Assembly: GCA_947178175.1 (NCBI GenBank)
Contig: CAMWXI010000005.1
Span: 1-40,381 of the forward strand
Source of the DNA: an uncultured Porphyromonadaceae bacterium
Lineage (GTDB): Bacteria; Bacteroidota; Bacteroidia; Bacteroidales; Muribaculaceae
Length of the DNA stretch: 40,381 nucleotides
Reading direction: 5' to 3'
Shown here: piece by piece, positions 8,987 through 16,365 of the stretch
Numbering within the stretch: position 1 is the first letter of the stretch
Layout: every line of letters starts with the position of its first letter
Made by a program: the position numbers and the translations under genes
The notes under the pieces: generated by a model
What the model was told of the DNA's origin: nothing
Databases searched by the model: none
Seen by the model: the letters and a program-made list of their open reading frames with translations, nothing else

Positions 8987-9676
8987 ATGACGAGTGACAA
9001 AATAAAGACTTTATCTCTCCGGAGAATATTGTTGGCTGTAATCATCATCGGATTCACGGCTGTATGTTGTCATGCCGAAAAGAAGAAAGGTCTTGCCAAG
9101 CTTGAGGGAGTCGGGAAGGAGACGGTTAAAACTCCGCAGGTGCCAATTAAAGCCTATACCGGTTTCTATCGTTTTGTGGACCAATATGGCGACACGTGCC
9201 GCATGACAATCATAAGGGATGTCTACGTCTATCCCCCCATGAAATTCAAGAACAAAAAGCAGGAGGAGTTCTATTGGCGCACGGTCAGGGATGTAAGGAA
9301 GACACTTCCCTATGCGAAATTGGCGTTTCAGGCGCTTAGTGAGACCTATGAGTATATCCAGACCATTCCTGACCCGAAAGTGCGGGAAAAGCACCTTAAA
9401 ACGCTTGAGAAGGACATTCTTAACCAATACAAACCGGTGATAATGAAATTCACGAAGGGTCAGGGGAAAGTATTGCTTAAACTCATCAACAGGGAGACCG
9501 ACCAATCTTCATACAATATAGTAAAGGCCTTTTTAGGGAGTTTCAGGGCATCTTTCTGGCAGACCTTCGGGAAATTTTTCGGCATGAATATGAAAGCCGG
9601 GTTTCATCCGGATAAAAATGATGAGGATGCCATCATTGACCGGGTTGCCAACCTCATAGAGCAAGGAGCCTTATGA
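8987..9676 (+). CDS. DUF4294-family exported protein
   Basis: A small secreted protein of about 229 aa. The signal sequence reads LRRILLAVIIIGFTAVCCHA, followed by a basic stretch. The mature part holds the DUF4294 pattern: GDTCRMTIIRDVYVYPPMKFKNKKQ, then WRTVRDVRKTLPYAKLA and IMKFTKGQGKVLLKLINRETDQSSYNIVKAFLG. The function of this Bacteroidota-restricted family is unknown. Both GTG 8981 and ATG 8987 are possible starts; I prefer the ATG because AAAGGTG lies at Shine-Dalgarno distance just before it. It follows the WbqC gene by about 85 bases and probably shares its transcript. Confidence 0.8.
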   Translation: MTSDKIKTLSLRRILLAVIIIGFTAVCCHAEKKKGLAKLEGVGKETVKTPQVPIKAYTGFYRFVDQYGDTCRMTIIRDVYVYPPMKFKNKKQEEFYWRTVRDVRKTLPYAKLAFQALSETYEYIQTIPDPKVREKHLKTLEKDILNQYKPVIMKFTKGQGKVLLKLINRETDQSSYNIVKAFLGSFRASFWQTFGKFFGMNMKAGFHPDKNDEDAIIDRVANLIEQGAL

Positions 9677-9765
9677 TCAAGGGGATTTATCAGTCCATGA
9701 CTGAATATGATTTGACGGCTCCGGTGTGTGGCAAATCGCGTAACCGCGGAGAGATACGGAGTTAG

Positions 9766-9787
9766 GATTTTAAAATCATTTAAAATC
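9766..9787 (+). repeat. Palindrome and short tandem repeat upstream of yidD
   Basis: GATTTTAAAATC (9766-9777) is a perfect 12-bp palindrome. Its TTTAAAATC half recurs at 9779-9787, giving two 9-bp copies offset by ten bases, about one helical turn. It lies 25 bases before the yidD start, where an operator or AT-rich promoter element could sit. No clear TAnnTTTG promoter accompanies it. The function is unproven. Confidence 0.4.
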
Positions 9788-9811
9788 TATTAGTCCCGAC
9801 GATATTATATT

Positions 9812-10045
9812 ATGCGTGGTGCATTAAAGAGAATAACAGTTTCGATATTGATATTGCCTATAAGATTTTATCAGATGGCGATCTCACCTCATTTCCCGGC
9901 TGCATGTCGTTACTCCCCTACATGCAGTCAATATGCTATTGAGGCATTGAGGAAGCACGGGCCGTTCAAAGGGGGATGGCTGGCGATCCGACGTATTCTA
10001 AGATGCCATCCATGGGGCGGAAGCGGATATGATCCGGTGCCTTAA
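9812..10045 (+). CDS. yidD: Membrane protein insertion efficiency factor YidD
   Basis: A 77-aa protein with all the hallmarks of YidD. These are an N-terminal amphipathic/hydrophobic helix ([20 protein letters not shown]), the three-Cys core [15 protein letters not shown], and [30 protein letters not shown]. YidD binds the inner face of the cytoplasmic membrane and assists membrane-protein insertion by the Sec/YidC machinery. In many bacteria, including Bacteroides relatives, it follows rnpA; here the preceding gene is DUF4294 and no rnpA is present. It is followed 14 bases later by tatD, which is the usual downstream neighbour in this phylum. Confidence 0.97.
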   Translation: MRGALKRITVSILILPIRFYQMAISPHFPAACRYSPTCSQYAIEALRKHGPFKGGWLAIRRILRCHPWGGSGYDPVP

Positions 10046-10059
10046 ATTTTGACTTATTT

Positions 10060-10704
10060 ATGATATTAGACGTTCATACGCATCATCCCTCGCCGCAGCC
10101 TCAGGGGATAATTGCCCTGGATATCATGAATCCGGGTTCCGGAGAGCTGATAGCCGACGGTGAACAGTTATATTCTGCCGGGATTCATCCCTGGTCAACT
10201 GTCAGAGAGATTGAGGATGAGGAGTGGCGACATTTGGAGAAGACAGCGGCCGCTCCGAATGTTGTGATGATAGGAGAGACAGGAATAGACACGCTCAGAG
10301 GTGGTCCGCTATTCAGGCAGATGAACATATTCAGACGTCATGTGGAATTGTCGGAACGGTTGGGGAAACCCTTGATTCTGCATATTGTAAAGGCACACGA
10401 CCAGATTCTCGGACTGAGAAAAGAGTTAAGGGCAGAGATGCCTTGGATAGTGCATGGATTCAGAGGAAAACCGGGTATTGCCCGGAGATATGTAGATGCG
10501 GGTTTCTATCTTAGTTTCGGAGACTTATATAACGAAGATAGTCTGAGACAGACGCCTCAGGACAGAATACTTGCCGAGACAGATGAGTCTCCCAAAGACA
10601 TAGAGGATATAATAGCCCGGCTGAGCATCACACTTAATTCCCCTTCTCTCCGAAATCAGTTAGTAACCAACCTCTCCCACATTCTCCCTTCTCTATCCAC
10701 ATAG
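10060..10704 (+). CDS. tatD: TatD-family metal-dependent hydrolase
   Basis: Cytoplasmic amidohydrolase-fold metal enzyme of the TatD nuclease family. Visible ligands are the N-terminal VHTHHP (HxH), the Glu of IGETGID, His in LILHIVKAH, His in WIVHGFRG, and the Asp of LAETDESPKD. At 214 aa it is shorter than classic TatD (about 260 aa), mainly because the N-terminal half is compact, but every expected metal-ligand position is present. This short form is common in Bacteroidota next to yidD. The gene starts at ATG 10060, 14 bases after yidD, and ends facing the convergent small gene at 10767. The true substrate is not known; DNase activity is inferred from family members. Confidence 0.85.
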   Translation: MILDVHTHHPSPQPQGIIALDIMNPGSGELIADGEQLYSAGIHPWSTVREIEDEEWRHLEKTAAAPNVVMIGETGIDTLRGGPLFRQMNIFRRHVELSERLGKPLILHIVKAHDQILGLRKELRAEMPWIVHGFRGKPGIARRYVDAGFYLSFGDLYNEDSLRQTPQDRILAETDESPKDIEDIIARLSITLNSPSLRNQLVTNLSHILPSLST

Positions 10705-10766
10705 GCGCCGGGCCTGTCTGATTAAGCCTGTTCGGATAATGGAGAGTCGGCGGATTCCTCAGGGGG

Positions 10767-11120
10767 TTAGTTGATGTCGGCCCACGGAGCGTCGGAATTC
10801 AACTCTTCATTGGAAAGCCTGTCGCGGATTTCACGTGCCAGCAGCTTTTCGATATTGGCTACCGCTTCTTCGTCAAGAGGTGGATACTGTTCCCATCTTT
10901 CTCTGTGTTCGGGAGATATCTCCTCCACACGCGCACTGGTGTAGTAGGCTATCGGTTCGTCGGGAAACTCTTTCTTTAAATATTGATTCAATTGTTTTTC
11001 CAATTCTTCAAATGCGAGTGAATTATGCAGCGAATCGCTGTCTGCCGGTGCGTCAAATTCGTAACGATACTGTTTGCTGTCGGAGAAACTTACGATATAA
11101 AGATGCTTGCGTGTTTTCAT
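10767..11120 (-). CDS. Conserved-looking small hypothetical protein (117 aa)
   Basis: I do not recognise this protein. It begins MKTRKHLYIVSFSDSKQYRYEFD, a probable beta-rich start. It continues with an acidic helical region (LAFEELEKQLNQYLKKEFPDEPIAYYTSARVEEI) and an acidic C-terminus with a predicted helix (VANIEKLLAREIRDRLS). There is no signal peptide, membrane segment or known catalytic motif, so it is likely a small soluble cytoplasmic protein. It is the last gene of the long minus-strand run, about 120 bases after queG, and convergent with tatD. The ORF reads as coding because its codon use matches its neighbours and the opposite frame gives only a 95-aa shadow. Confidence 0.65.
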   Translation of the reverse strand: MKTRKHLYIVSFSDSKQYRYEFDAPADSDSLHNSLAFEELEKQLNQYLKKEFPDEPIAYYTSARVEEISPEHRERWEQYPPLDEEAVANIEKLLAREIRDRLSNEELNSDAPWADIN

Positions 11121-11167
11121 AATTTTTTCTTAAGATTTATATAAATTTCAATATTCTCGGAGGGCAA

Positions 11168-11226
11168 TTATCTCCGGACCCAATACACTTATGTGTCAAT
11201 GTTTTCCCGTGTTATTTATCTCCGGA
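11168..11226 (-). repeat. Pair of 11-bp direct repeats (TTATCTCCGGA) upstream of the small gene
   Basis: TTATCTCCGGA occurs at 11168-11178 and again at 11216-11226, 48 bases apart. Both lie in the 121-bp gap between queG and the 117-aa gene. On the minus strand each copy reads TCCGGAGATAA. A related CTCGGAGG lies at about 11157. The spacing and promoter-proximal position could suit a regulator, but no consensus promoter is visible. Confidence 0.35.
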
Positions 11227-11241
11227 GTTTATGCTCTAAGT

Positions 11242-12387
11242 TTATAACGTTTCAGAGTCTGTTTCGTTCAGATTTCTTTTGAGCCCGTCAAGTCCGGTCC
11301 GCTTAACCGGACTTTTGCGGAAAAGCCGGCTGAAATCCTCTTTAGACATACTGCGGATAGACTCTCTTGTAATTCCCTTATACTCCGGACGTGGATAGAA
11401 TTCCGGCATGACCTCTCTTTTGTCTTTAAAAGTTTCATTTTTCCTATAGGTCTTGTATTTGTCATTATCGGAAGGATTTTCCATCCCCCCATCTGAATGA
11501 CAACTGTCTGAAATATATTCGGAATTCAGCGGACAGACTCTCAGGCAAATGTCACAGCCGAATAGTGTGGTGCGCCCGGCAGGAGTCTGCATCACCTTCT
11601 CCCCTTCAGGTTTCCACGCCCCCCTATGTTCTATTGTAAGATAAGATATACACAGACGGGCATCAATAAGACCATTATCCTTGATCGCTTTTCCCGGACA
11701 AGCATCAATACATTTTGTGCATCTGAGACAAGCTTCCGCCCAAGAGGTCTCCCCTCCCCCATTTTTTGTATTGACATCTTCATTACTCTCTATGCTATAC
11801 TGATCAATGAAATATTCCAATGGAATATCGGTGATTATCTCTGCGAGAAAGAAAGCCGACCCTAAGGAACCGGATGCAATCATGCCGTTACGACACCTTT
11901 TCCCTAAACCGGCTTTGAGGGCCCATAATCGTTCTCTGACAGGTGCTGAATCGATACAAATCCGGAATTCGCAAACGTAAGGAGACATATCAAAAGTCTT
12001 GCTGAGCCATTCCGAAAGGTTCTTACAGGCATTTCTGAGTCGTGTGCGTATGACATCATGATAGTCATCTCCAAGCGCGTAGGAGGCTATATTTGGATTT
12101 TTGCCGTTTGGAGGAAATAGCGGAAAGGGGAAAGCAATAGAAAAAAGGGAGCGGGCTTCTTCTGTCAGCAATAGGGAGGGTGACTGCCGAAGAGGGAGAT
12201 AGTTGGAAAGATACATCATTTCGCCATTCATCTCCCGGCTCAACCATCCGGTATAGTCCGCGATTTCTTCGGCCTTAAGGGGGGCCGGAGAAATGATACT
12301 GACATCGGACGCTCCGGCAGCAAGAATAATATCTCTTACTTCCTGCCGAAGTCTGCCGGTATTTCTCCCCATAATTCTGTTTGCCAT
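11242..12387 (-). CDS. queG: Epoxyqueuosine reductase QueG
   Basis: Cobalamin- and iron-sulfur-dependent enzyme that reduces epoxyqueuosine to queuosine in tRNA, the last step of queuosine synthesis. The flavin-like cobalamin-binding N-terminal half includes FRICIDSAPVRERLWALKAGLG, whose Asp matches the catalytic acid of the family. The first 4Fe-4S set is CLRCTKCIDACPGKAI, and the second includes LCISYLTIEHRG and FGCDICLRVCPLN. The 381-aa length is longer than many Bacteroidota versions (about 310 aa) through a Gly/Asn-rich insert before the first cluster and a basic C-terminal region. The start overlaps the upstream RNase H gene by 52 bases; a second ATG 15 bases downstream would reduce this. 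Confidence 0.93.
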   Translation of the reverse strand: MANRIMGRNTGRLRQEVRDIILAAGASDVSIISPAPLKAEEIADYTGWLSREMNGEMMYLSNYLPLRQSPSLLLTEEARSLFSIAFPFPLFPPNGKNPNIASYALGDDYHDVIRTRLRNACKNLSEWLSKTFDMSPYVCEFRICIDSAPVRERLWALKAGLGKRCRNGMIASGSLGSAFFLAEIITDIPLEYFIDQYSIESNEDVNTKNGGGETSWAEACLRCTKCIDACPGKAIKDNGLIDARLCISYLTIEHRGAWKPEGEKVMQTPAGRTTLFGCDICLRVCPLNSEYISDSCHSDGGMENPSDNDKYKTYRKNETFKDKREVMPEFYPRPEYKGITRESIRSMSKEDFSRLFRKSPVKRTGLDGLKRNLNETDSETL

Positions 12388-13052
12388 TTGAGAATCCTGG
12401 TAGAATAAACGTGGGTATCAAGCCATAGCATCGCACGTTTCATAACGTCGAAAAGTCTGGCATTGTCAGGAGTCTGCTGTAGGGTGGTTTTAATCCTGCG
12501 GTTTCTGACCCAGGCCATACCAGTGACAGAGTCGGAATATACGGTATGGTTCTCCCCTCTTTGTGCCATAAGGGCAAGAGCGTGAACTATAGCCAGAAAC
12601 TCGCCGATATTGTTTGTGGCATCCTTAAACGGGCCGACGCGGAATATCTCTTTGCCAGTCATCAGCTCCACACAGCGATATTCCATCACCCCGGGATTTC
12701 CCAGGCAGGATGCATCCACTGCCCATCCGTTAAGGTCAATTTCCGGAAAAGAGAAATAGTCAGGTTGTCGTCCTGACGGTAAGGGAGTGGAGTAATGGGT
12801 GTCGCCGGATGTTTTGGCGTAAGGGGAATCGGAGTCTGCTTTCGATAGAAGCGTGCCGATGTTGCGAATTTCTTCGCGGTTTACATATTTACGATACTCC
12901 TCAGCGGCGATTTCAGGCGATGGGAAGCTTTTAAATAAGGGATTCGGAAAGTTCCTGACCTGCTCCAGGGCATCTGTCCAGTCATCGTAGACACCGGGAT
13001 GATGACCACGCCACACAACATAATATTTTTTTTGAAAGCTATTAGAACTCAT
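12336..13052 (-). CDS. Viroplasmin-domain ribonuclease H
   Basis: Predicted ribonuclease H that cleaves the RNA of RNA-DNA hybrids. Residues 1-60 form a viroplasmin (caulimovirus VI-like) hybrid-binding domain: KYYVVWRGHHPGVYDDWTDALEQV....FKSF. The RNase H fold follows, with catalytic acids in WAVDASCLGNPG, GEFLAIVHAL and YSDSVTGMAWV, and a final Asp in WGEIPADFGRK. The 238-aa length is normal for this Bacteroidota group. It overlaps the pdxB stop by four bases (ATGA) and is overlapped by queG, so the three genes are tightly coupled. Its role in the cell is probably primer removal or R-loop clearance. Confidence 0.9.
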   Translation of the reverse strand: MSSNSFQKKYYVVWRGHHPGVYDDWTDALEQVRNFPNPLFKSFPSPEIAAEEYRKYVNREEIRNIGTLLSKADSDSPYAKTSGDTHYSTPLPSGRQPDYFSFPEIDLNGWAVDASCLGNPGVMEYRCVELMTGKEIFRVGPFKDATNNIGEFLAIVHALALMAQRGENHTVYSDSVTGMAWVRNRRIKTTLQQTPDNARLFDVMKRAMLWLDTHVYSTRILKWQTELWGEIPADFGRK

Positions 13053-14083
13053 AGGCCGGTTTCATTGCGTAGGGGATAAGTGTTACGTAGACGTTCAAAA
13101 TCTTCGGGAGATTTGCGGAGCTGAGCCATCTCCACTGCCGGGTTGTAGGAGTTGATGATGATTTGAGGTGTTAGAACGGTCGGAGGGGTATAGGGGCCTT
13201 CCAGACCGGATGTGTCCGGTGAGAATCCGAAATGGGAACCTAATGTTTCGAGAATCATCCGGGAGGCTCTCTGTTTCCCCTGCAGGGAATAGCCGGCGAT
13301 ATGAGGAGTGGCTATGAAAGCTTCCCTCAGGAGGTCAGGATTTAGTCCGCAGTGTCCGTTGATGCCGGTCTCATTCTCCCAGGTGTCAATGATGGCCGTT
13401 AGATTTTTGGAATGCATCGCTTTCAGAAGGGGTATTTCATCCACCACACCCCCACGCGCGGCATTAACAAGGATTGTTCCCGGTTTCAACAGATTTATAA
13501 TCTTCTCATCGGCGAGATGATAAGAGGGATGGGGACCGGAATGAGATAGCGGAGTGTGGAACGTGATGGCGTCTACCTTTTGTGCCAGTTCCTGAAGAGA
13601 GAGATAATCTTCATCTGAAAGACCTTTCTCCTTACGGGGAGGGTCGCAGACTAAGATGTTGGCACCGAGACGACGTCCCCATTCGACAACGATGCCGCCG
13701 ACATTCCCCTTTCCAACAACGCCGAGTGTGTGGCGTGCGGGATCGAATCCGGCACGCAGGAGGCATGACCATACATATTGAGCCACAGCCGGGGCATTGC
13801 ATCCAGGTGCGTTTGTATAATAGATATTGAGTTCGGTAAGCTCCGGGACATTGAAATGGTCCATTCCGATTGTTGCCGTGCCGACGTAAGAGACATCAGT
13901 GCCCTCCAGAAGGCTTTTATCACAGCGGGTGCGGGTGCGTACAATCAATGCTTTCGCATCTTTAAGGTCGGCACGTGTGATTTGCTCTCCCGGGAGATAA
14001 TCTACATTGAAAAACTGTTCCAGGCGTCCCTCCATCATAGGGACAGCATCATCACAGACAAGGCGCGGACGAATTTCAGACAT
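13049..14083 (-). CDS. pdxB: 4-phosphoerythronate dehydrogenase
   Basis: Oxidises 4-phospho-D-erythronate in the deoxyxylulose-5-phosphate-dependent route to pyridoxal 5'-phosphate. It is a member of the D-2-hydroxyacid dehydrogenase family. The NAD-binding loop is LGVVGKGNVGGIVVEWG, and the catalytic residues sit in NAARGGVVDE (Arg) and ATPHIAGYSLQGK (His). A PdxB-like N-terminus (LVCDDAVPMMEGRLEQFF) and YVGTATIGMDHF distinguish it from SerA-type enzymes. The 344-aa length is a little shorter than E. coli PdxB (378), with a compact C-terminal part. It starts 12 bases after the DUF6427-like gene and overlaps RNase H by four bases. Confidence 0.93.
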   Translation of the reverse strand: MSEIRPRLVCDDAVPMMEGRLEQFFNVDYLPGEQITRADLKDAKALIVRTRTRCDKSLLEGTDVSYVGTATIGMDHFNVPELTELNIYYTNAPGCNAPAVAQYVWSCLLRAGFDPARHTLGVVGKGNVGGIVVEWGRRLGANILVCDPPRKEKGLSDEDYLSLQELAQKVDAITFHTPLSHSGPHPSYHLADEKIINLLKPGTILVNAARGGVVDEIPLLKAMHSKNLTAIIDTWENETGINGHCGLNPDLLREAFIATPHIAGYSLQGKQRASRMILETLGSHFGFSPDTSGLEGPYTPPTVLTPQIIINSYNPAVEMAQLRKSPEDFERLRNTYPLRNETGL

Positions 14084-14095
14084 GGCGGAAGTGTA

Positions 14096-15064
14096 TTAAT
14101 AGAATATCAGCAAGCCCCATTGGGCGCAATATATGAAACAAAGCACCCACGCCAGAAGACGAGGTCGGCTGATATGATTGAAATAGAAAAAGTTTGCGAA
14201 TTGAATGGCGCTCCAGAGATAGAAAGAGGCCAGATAGGCTGTAAAATTGTTGAAGTCAACAATCATACAGAGCGCGCATACATATCCCAGAACATTGAAA
14301 GCATTGTTGCATTTCCGTATTCTGGAATTGCCGGCGTAAAGACGCACTGCATTATTGAGAGACAGAAGAAACGAAACGAGGAGCACAATGCCTGTCCCAA
14401 TCATCATAATCAGAAGGTCCAGACGATTATCAGAGTCAGTGAAGATATTGACAAGCTGAGGCATTCTGAAGTCGGACAGCTGAATCAGACCGAGACCGAT
14501 TGCCACCCAGTAGGGAGCGATAATACCCATTCCGAAAGCCAGGAGTTCCTTAAATCTCATGGAGCCGAGAAAGAATCCGCCGATTATATATACCAATATC
14601 ATTGGCACAAAGGAATATTGTGTCATGGACCCTACGGAAAGGAGAGTTGCTATGAGAAAGAAATCCTGGGTGGCGTTATTATTCTGATATGTACTCAGAA
14701 GCACTGCCATTGAGATAAGATTGACAATCAGAAGGAGGGTAGAGGAGTTAAAGCCCAGGGATATGAAAGGATTTGCTCCGACGAGAATCAGATAAGCCAT
14801 CGGAAGCATCAGACCGTTCCCCTGCACCAGGATGAAGCGTTTGTTGAGGAGGATGAGGATAGGAGCGACCCCCATGAGAAGGAGAATATTGGCTATGTGA
14901 GAGAATAAGGGGGAAAGATTCCAGAGGGAAGGAGACGGAATGCAGATACCAAAGTTAGAATGAGGAGTGGGGTTGTGAAAAAGGATGATGGAAACGATGA
15001 TACATCCGAGTGCAACCACACCGGCTGTGAGGATATCCGAGGTTTTGAAGTCGTTACGGTTCAT
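14096..15064 (-). CDS. Multi-pass membrane protein, DUF6427-like
   Basis: A 322-aa integral membrane protein with roughly nine to ten hydrophobic segments. Examples are ILTAGVVALGCIIVSIILF, IANILLLMGVAPILILLNK, STLLLIVNLISMAVLL, FVPMILVYIIGGFFLG and LLIMMIGTGIVLLVSFLLSL. It resembles the Bacteroidota-restricted DUF6427 family, which is often located next to purD, as it is here. The biochemical role is unknown; no transporter or enzyme motif is obvious. It starts 15 bases after purD and ends 12 bases before pdxB, so it belongs to the same transcript. Family identification rests on topology plus neighbourhood and is moderate. Confidence 0.65.
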   Translation of the reverse strand: MNRNDFKTSDILTAGVVALGCIIVSIILFHNPTPHSNFGICIPSPSLWNLSPLFSHIANILLLMGVAPILILLNKRFILVQGNGLMLPMAYLILVGANPFISLGFNSSTLLLIVNLISMAVLLSTYQNNNATQDFFLIATLLSVGSMTQYSFVPMILVYIIGGFFLGSMRFKELLAFGMGIIAPYWVAIGLGLIQLSDFRMPQLVNIFTDSDNRLDLLIMMIGTGIVLLVSFLLSLNNAVRLYAGNSRIRKCNNAFNVLGYVCALCMIVDFNNFTAYLASFYLWSAIQFANFFYFNHISRPRLLAWVLCFIYCAQWGLLIFY

Positions 15065-15079
15065 TTTTCAGACAGAGCT

Positions 15080-16351
15080 TCATAGTCCGATATCCGAGCG
15101 ATTGTATTTCCCGTAGAAATCAATCAGATTTACTCCTTTATAAGCGAGATTACGGGCATCGGAAGGATTGTCGGAGAGTCCGACAACTGTGGCAATTCTC
15201 CCCCCGTCGGTGAGGATTGCTCCATCTTCCGGGTTGGTGGATACAGCGCCTGTGTACACGCTACAACCGAGGTTTCGTGCCTGCTGAATACCTGTGATTG
15301 TGTCGCCTTTGCGCGGATTGTCGGGATATCCTTCGGCAGTCAGCACCACTCCGACAGCATGAATAGGGGAGAGCTCCATTTGTTTGAGAGCGAGAGTGCG
15401 GTCTGCAATACCCTCGAAGATGTCAATTATATCAGATTTCATGCGAGGGATAAGCACCTGTGATTCAGGGTCACCAAGGCGAACATTATATTCAAGCATC
15501 ACGGGTTCGCCGTCAACCTCTTTGAGACCTAAATAGAGGAAACCACGGTAATCTATCCCTTCCTCTTTCAGTCCGCGGATTGTTGGGAGGAGTATTCTTT
15601 TCTCCACTTTTTCAATCAGTTCCGGATTCTTGTCAATGCAAAGGGCCGGAGAGACGGCACCTAATCCGGCGGTATTGGGTCCTTGGTCGCCATCTTCAAA
15701 TCGTTTATAGTCGAGGGCTGAGCCGAGATAGATATAATCTTCCCCGTCTATGGCATAAAACAGTGAACATTCAGGTCCCGGCACAAATTCCTCTACAATA
15801 ACGGTCTGAGAAGACTCACCGAAGAGACCGTCAATCATTGAAGTGAGAGTGGCTTTAGCCTGATCAAGGTCAGAGACAATCAGCACTCCCCTGCCGCCGG
15901 CAAGTCCGTCGGCTTTGATGACATAGGGAGGAGTCTGCGATTCAAGGAAGCTCAGACCTTCATCAAGAGTGTCAGAGGTCACTGACATAAAGCGGGGAGA
16001 GGGGATAGCATGGGAAATCATGAACTCCTTGGCGAATTCCTTGCTCCCTTCCAGGCGAGCCGCATCACTGTCGGGAGCTATCACCTTGACATCAAGTCCG
16101 CTGAGAGCATCATAAATCCCGGCAACTATGGAGGCTTCAGGGCCTGCAACGACAAGGTCAATCTCATAGTCTCCGACTATTTCTGCCACCCGGTCGAAGT
16201 CAAGAGAGGAACCGGGCAGATGATGACATCCCGGAAATTCACCCGGCATGGTGTAGAGTTTCCGGGTGCGCGGGCTCTTCAGAATTTTTTCAGCCAGCGC
16301 TCCCTCACGTCCGCCACGACCTAACAGGAGAATGTTTAGAAATTCCTTCAT
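15080..16351 (-). CDS. purD: Phosphoribosylamine-glycine ligase
   Basis: Second step of de novo purine synthesis: joins glycine to 5-phosphoribosylamine with ATP. The N-domain has ILLLGRGGREGALAEKI, and VVAGPEASIVAGI follows at about residue 70. The ATP-grasp core includes PPYVIKADGLAGGRGVLIVSD, VIVEEFVPGPECSLFYAIDG and GPNTAGLGAVSPA. The metal-binding signature is LEYNVRLGDPESQVLIPRMKSD, close to the consensus NARFGDPETQ. Length 423 aa is normal and the start at 16351 gives the usual N-terminus. It lies 14 bases after the THUMP methyltransferase and 15 before the membrane-protein gene. Confidence 0.97.
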   Translation of the reverse strand: MKEFLNILLLGRGGREGALAEKILKSPRTRKLYTMPGEFPGCHHLPGSSLDFDRVAEIVGDYEIDLVVAGPEASIVAGIYDALSGLDVKVIAPDSDAARLEGSKEFAKEFMISHAIPSPRFMSVTSDTLDEGLSFLESQTPPYVIKADGLAGGRGVLIVSDLDQAKATLTSMIDGLFGESSQTVIVEEFVPGPECSLFYAIDGEDYIYLGSALDYKRFEDGDQGPNTAGLGAVSPALCIDKNPELIEKVEKRILLPTIRGLKEEGIDYRGFLYLGLKEVDGEPVMLEYNVRLGDPESQVLIPRMKSDIIDIFEGIADRTLALKQMELSPIHAVGVVLTAEGYPDNPRKGDTITGIQQARNLGCSVYTGAVSTNPEDGAILTDGGRIATVVGLSDNPSDARNLAYKGVNLIDFYGKYNRSDIGL

Positions 16352-16365
16352 CTTTCAAATGCTTG

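Noticed and set aside
9673-9765. 30-codon ORF overlapping the DUF4294 stop (ATGA)
   Set aside because: Too short and without a known family; kept only as part of the yidD-gap finding, not called as a gene.
13778-14713. 311-aa plus-strand ORF opposite pdxB and the DUF6427-like gene
   Set aside because: Spans two well-supported minus-strand genes; low-complexity, His/Cys-rich translation without any family pattern. Shadow ORF.
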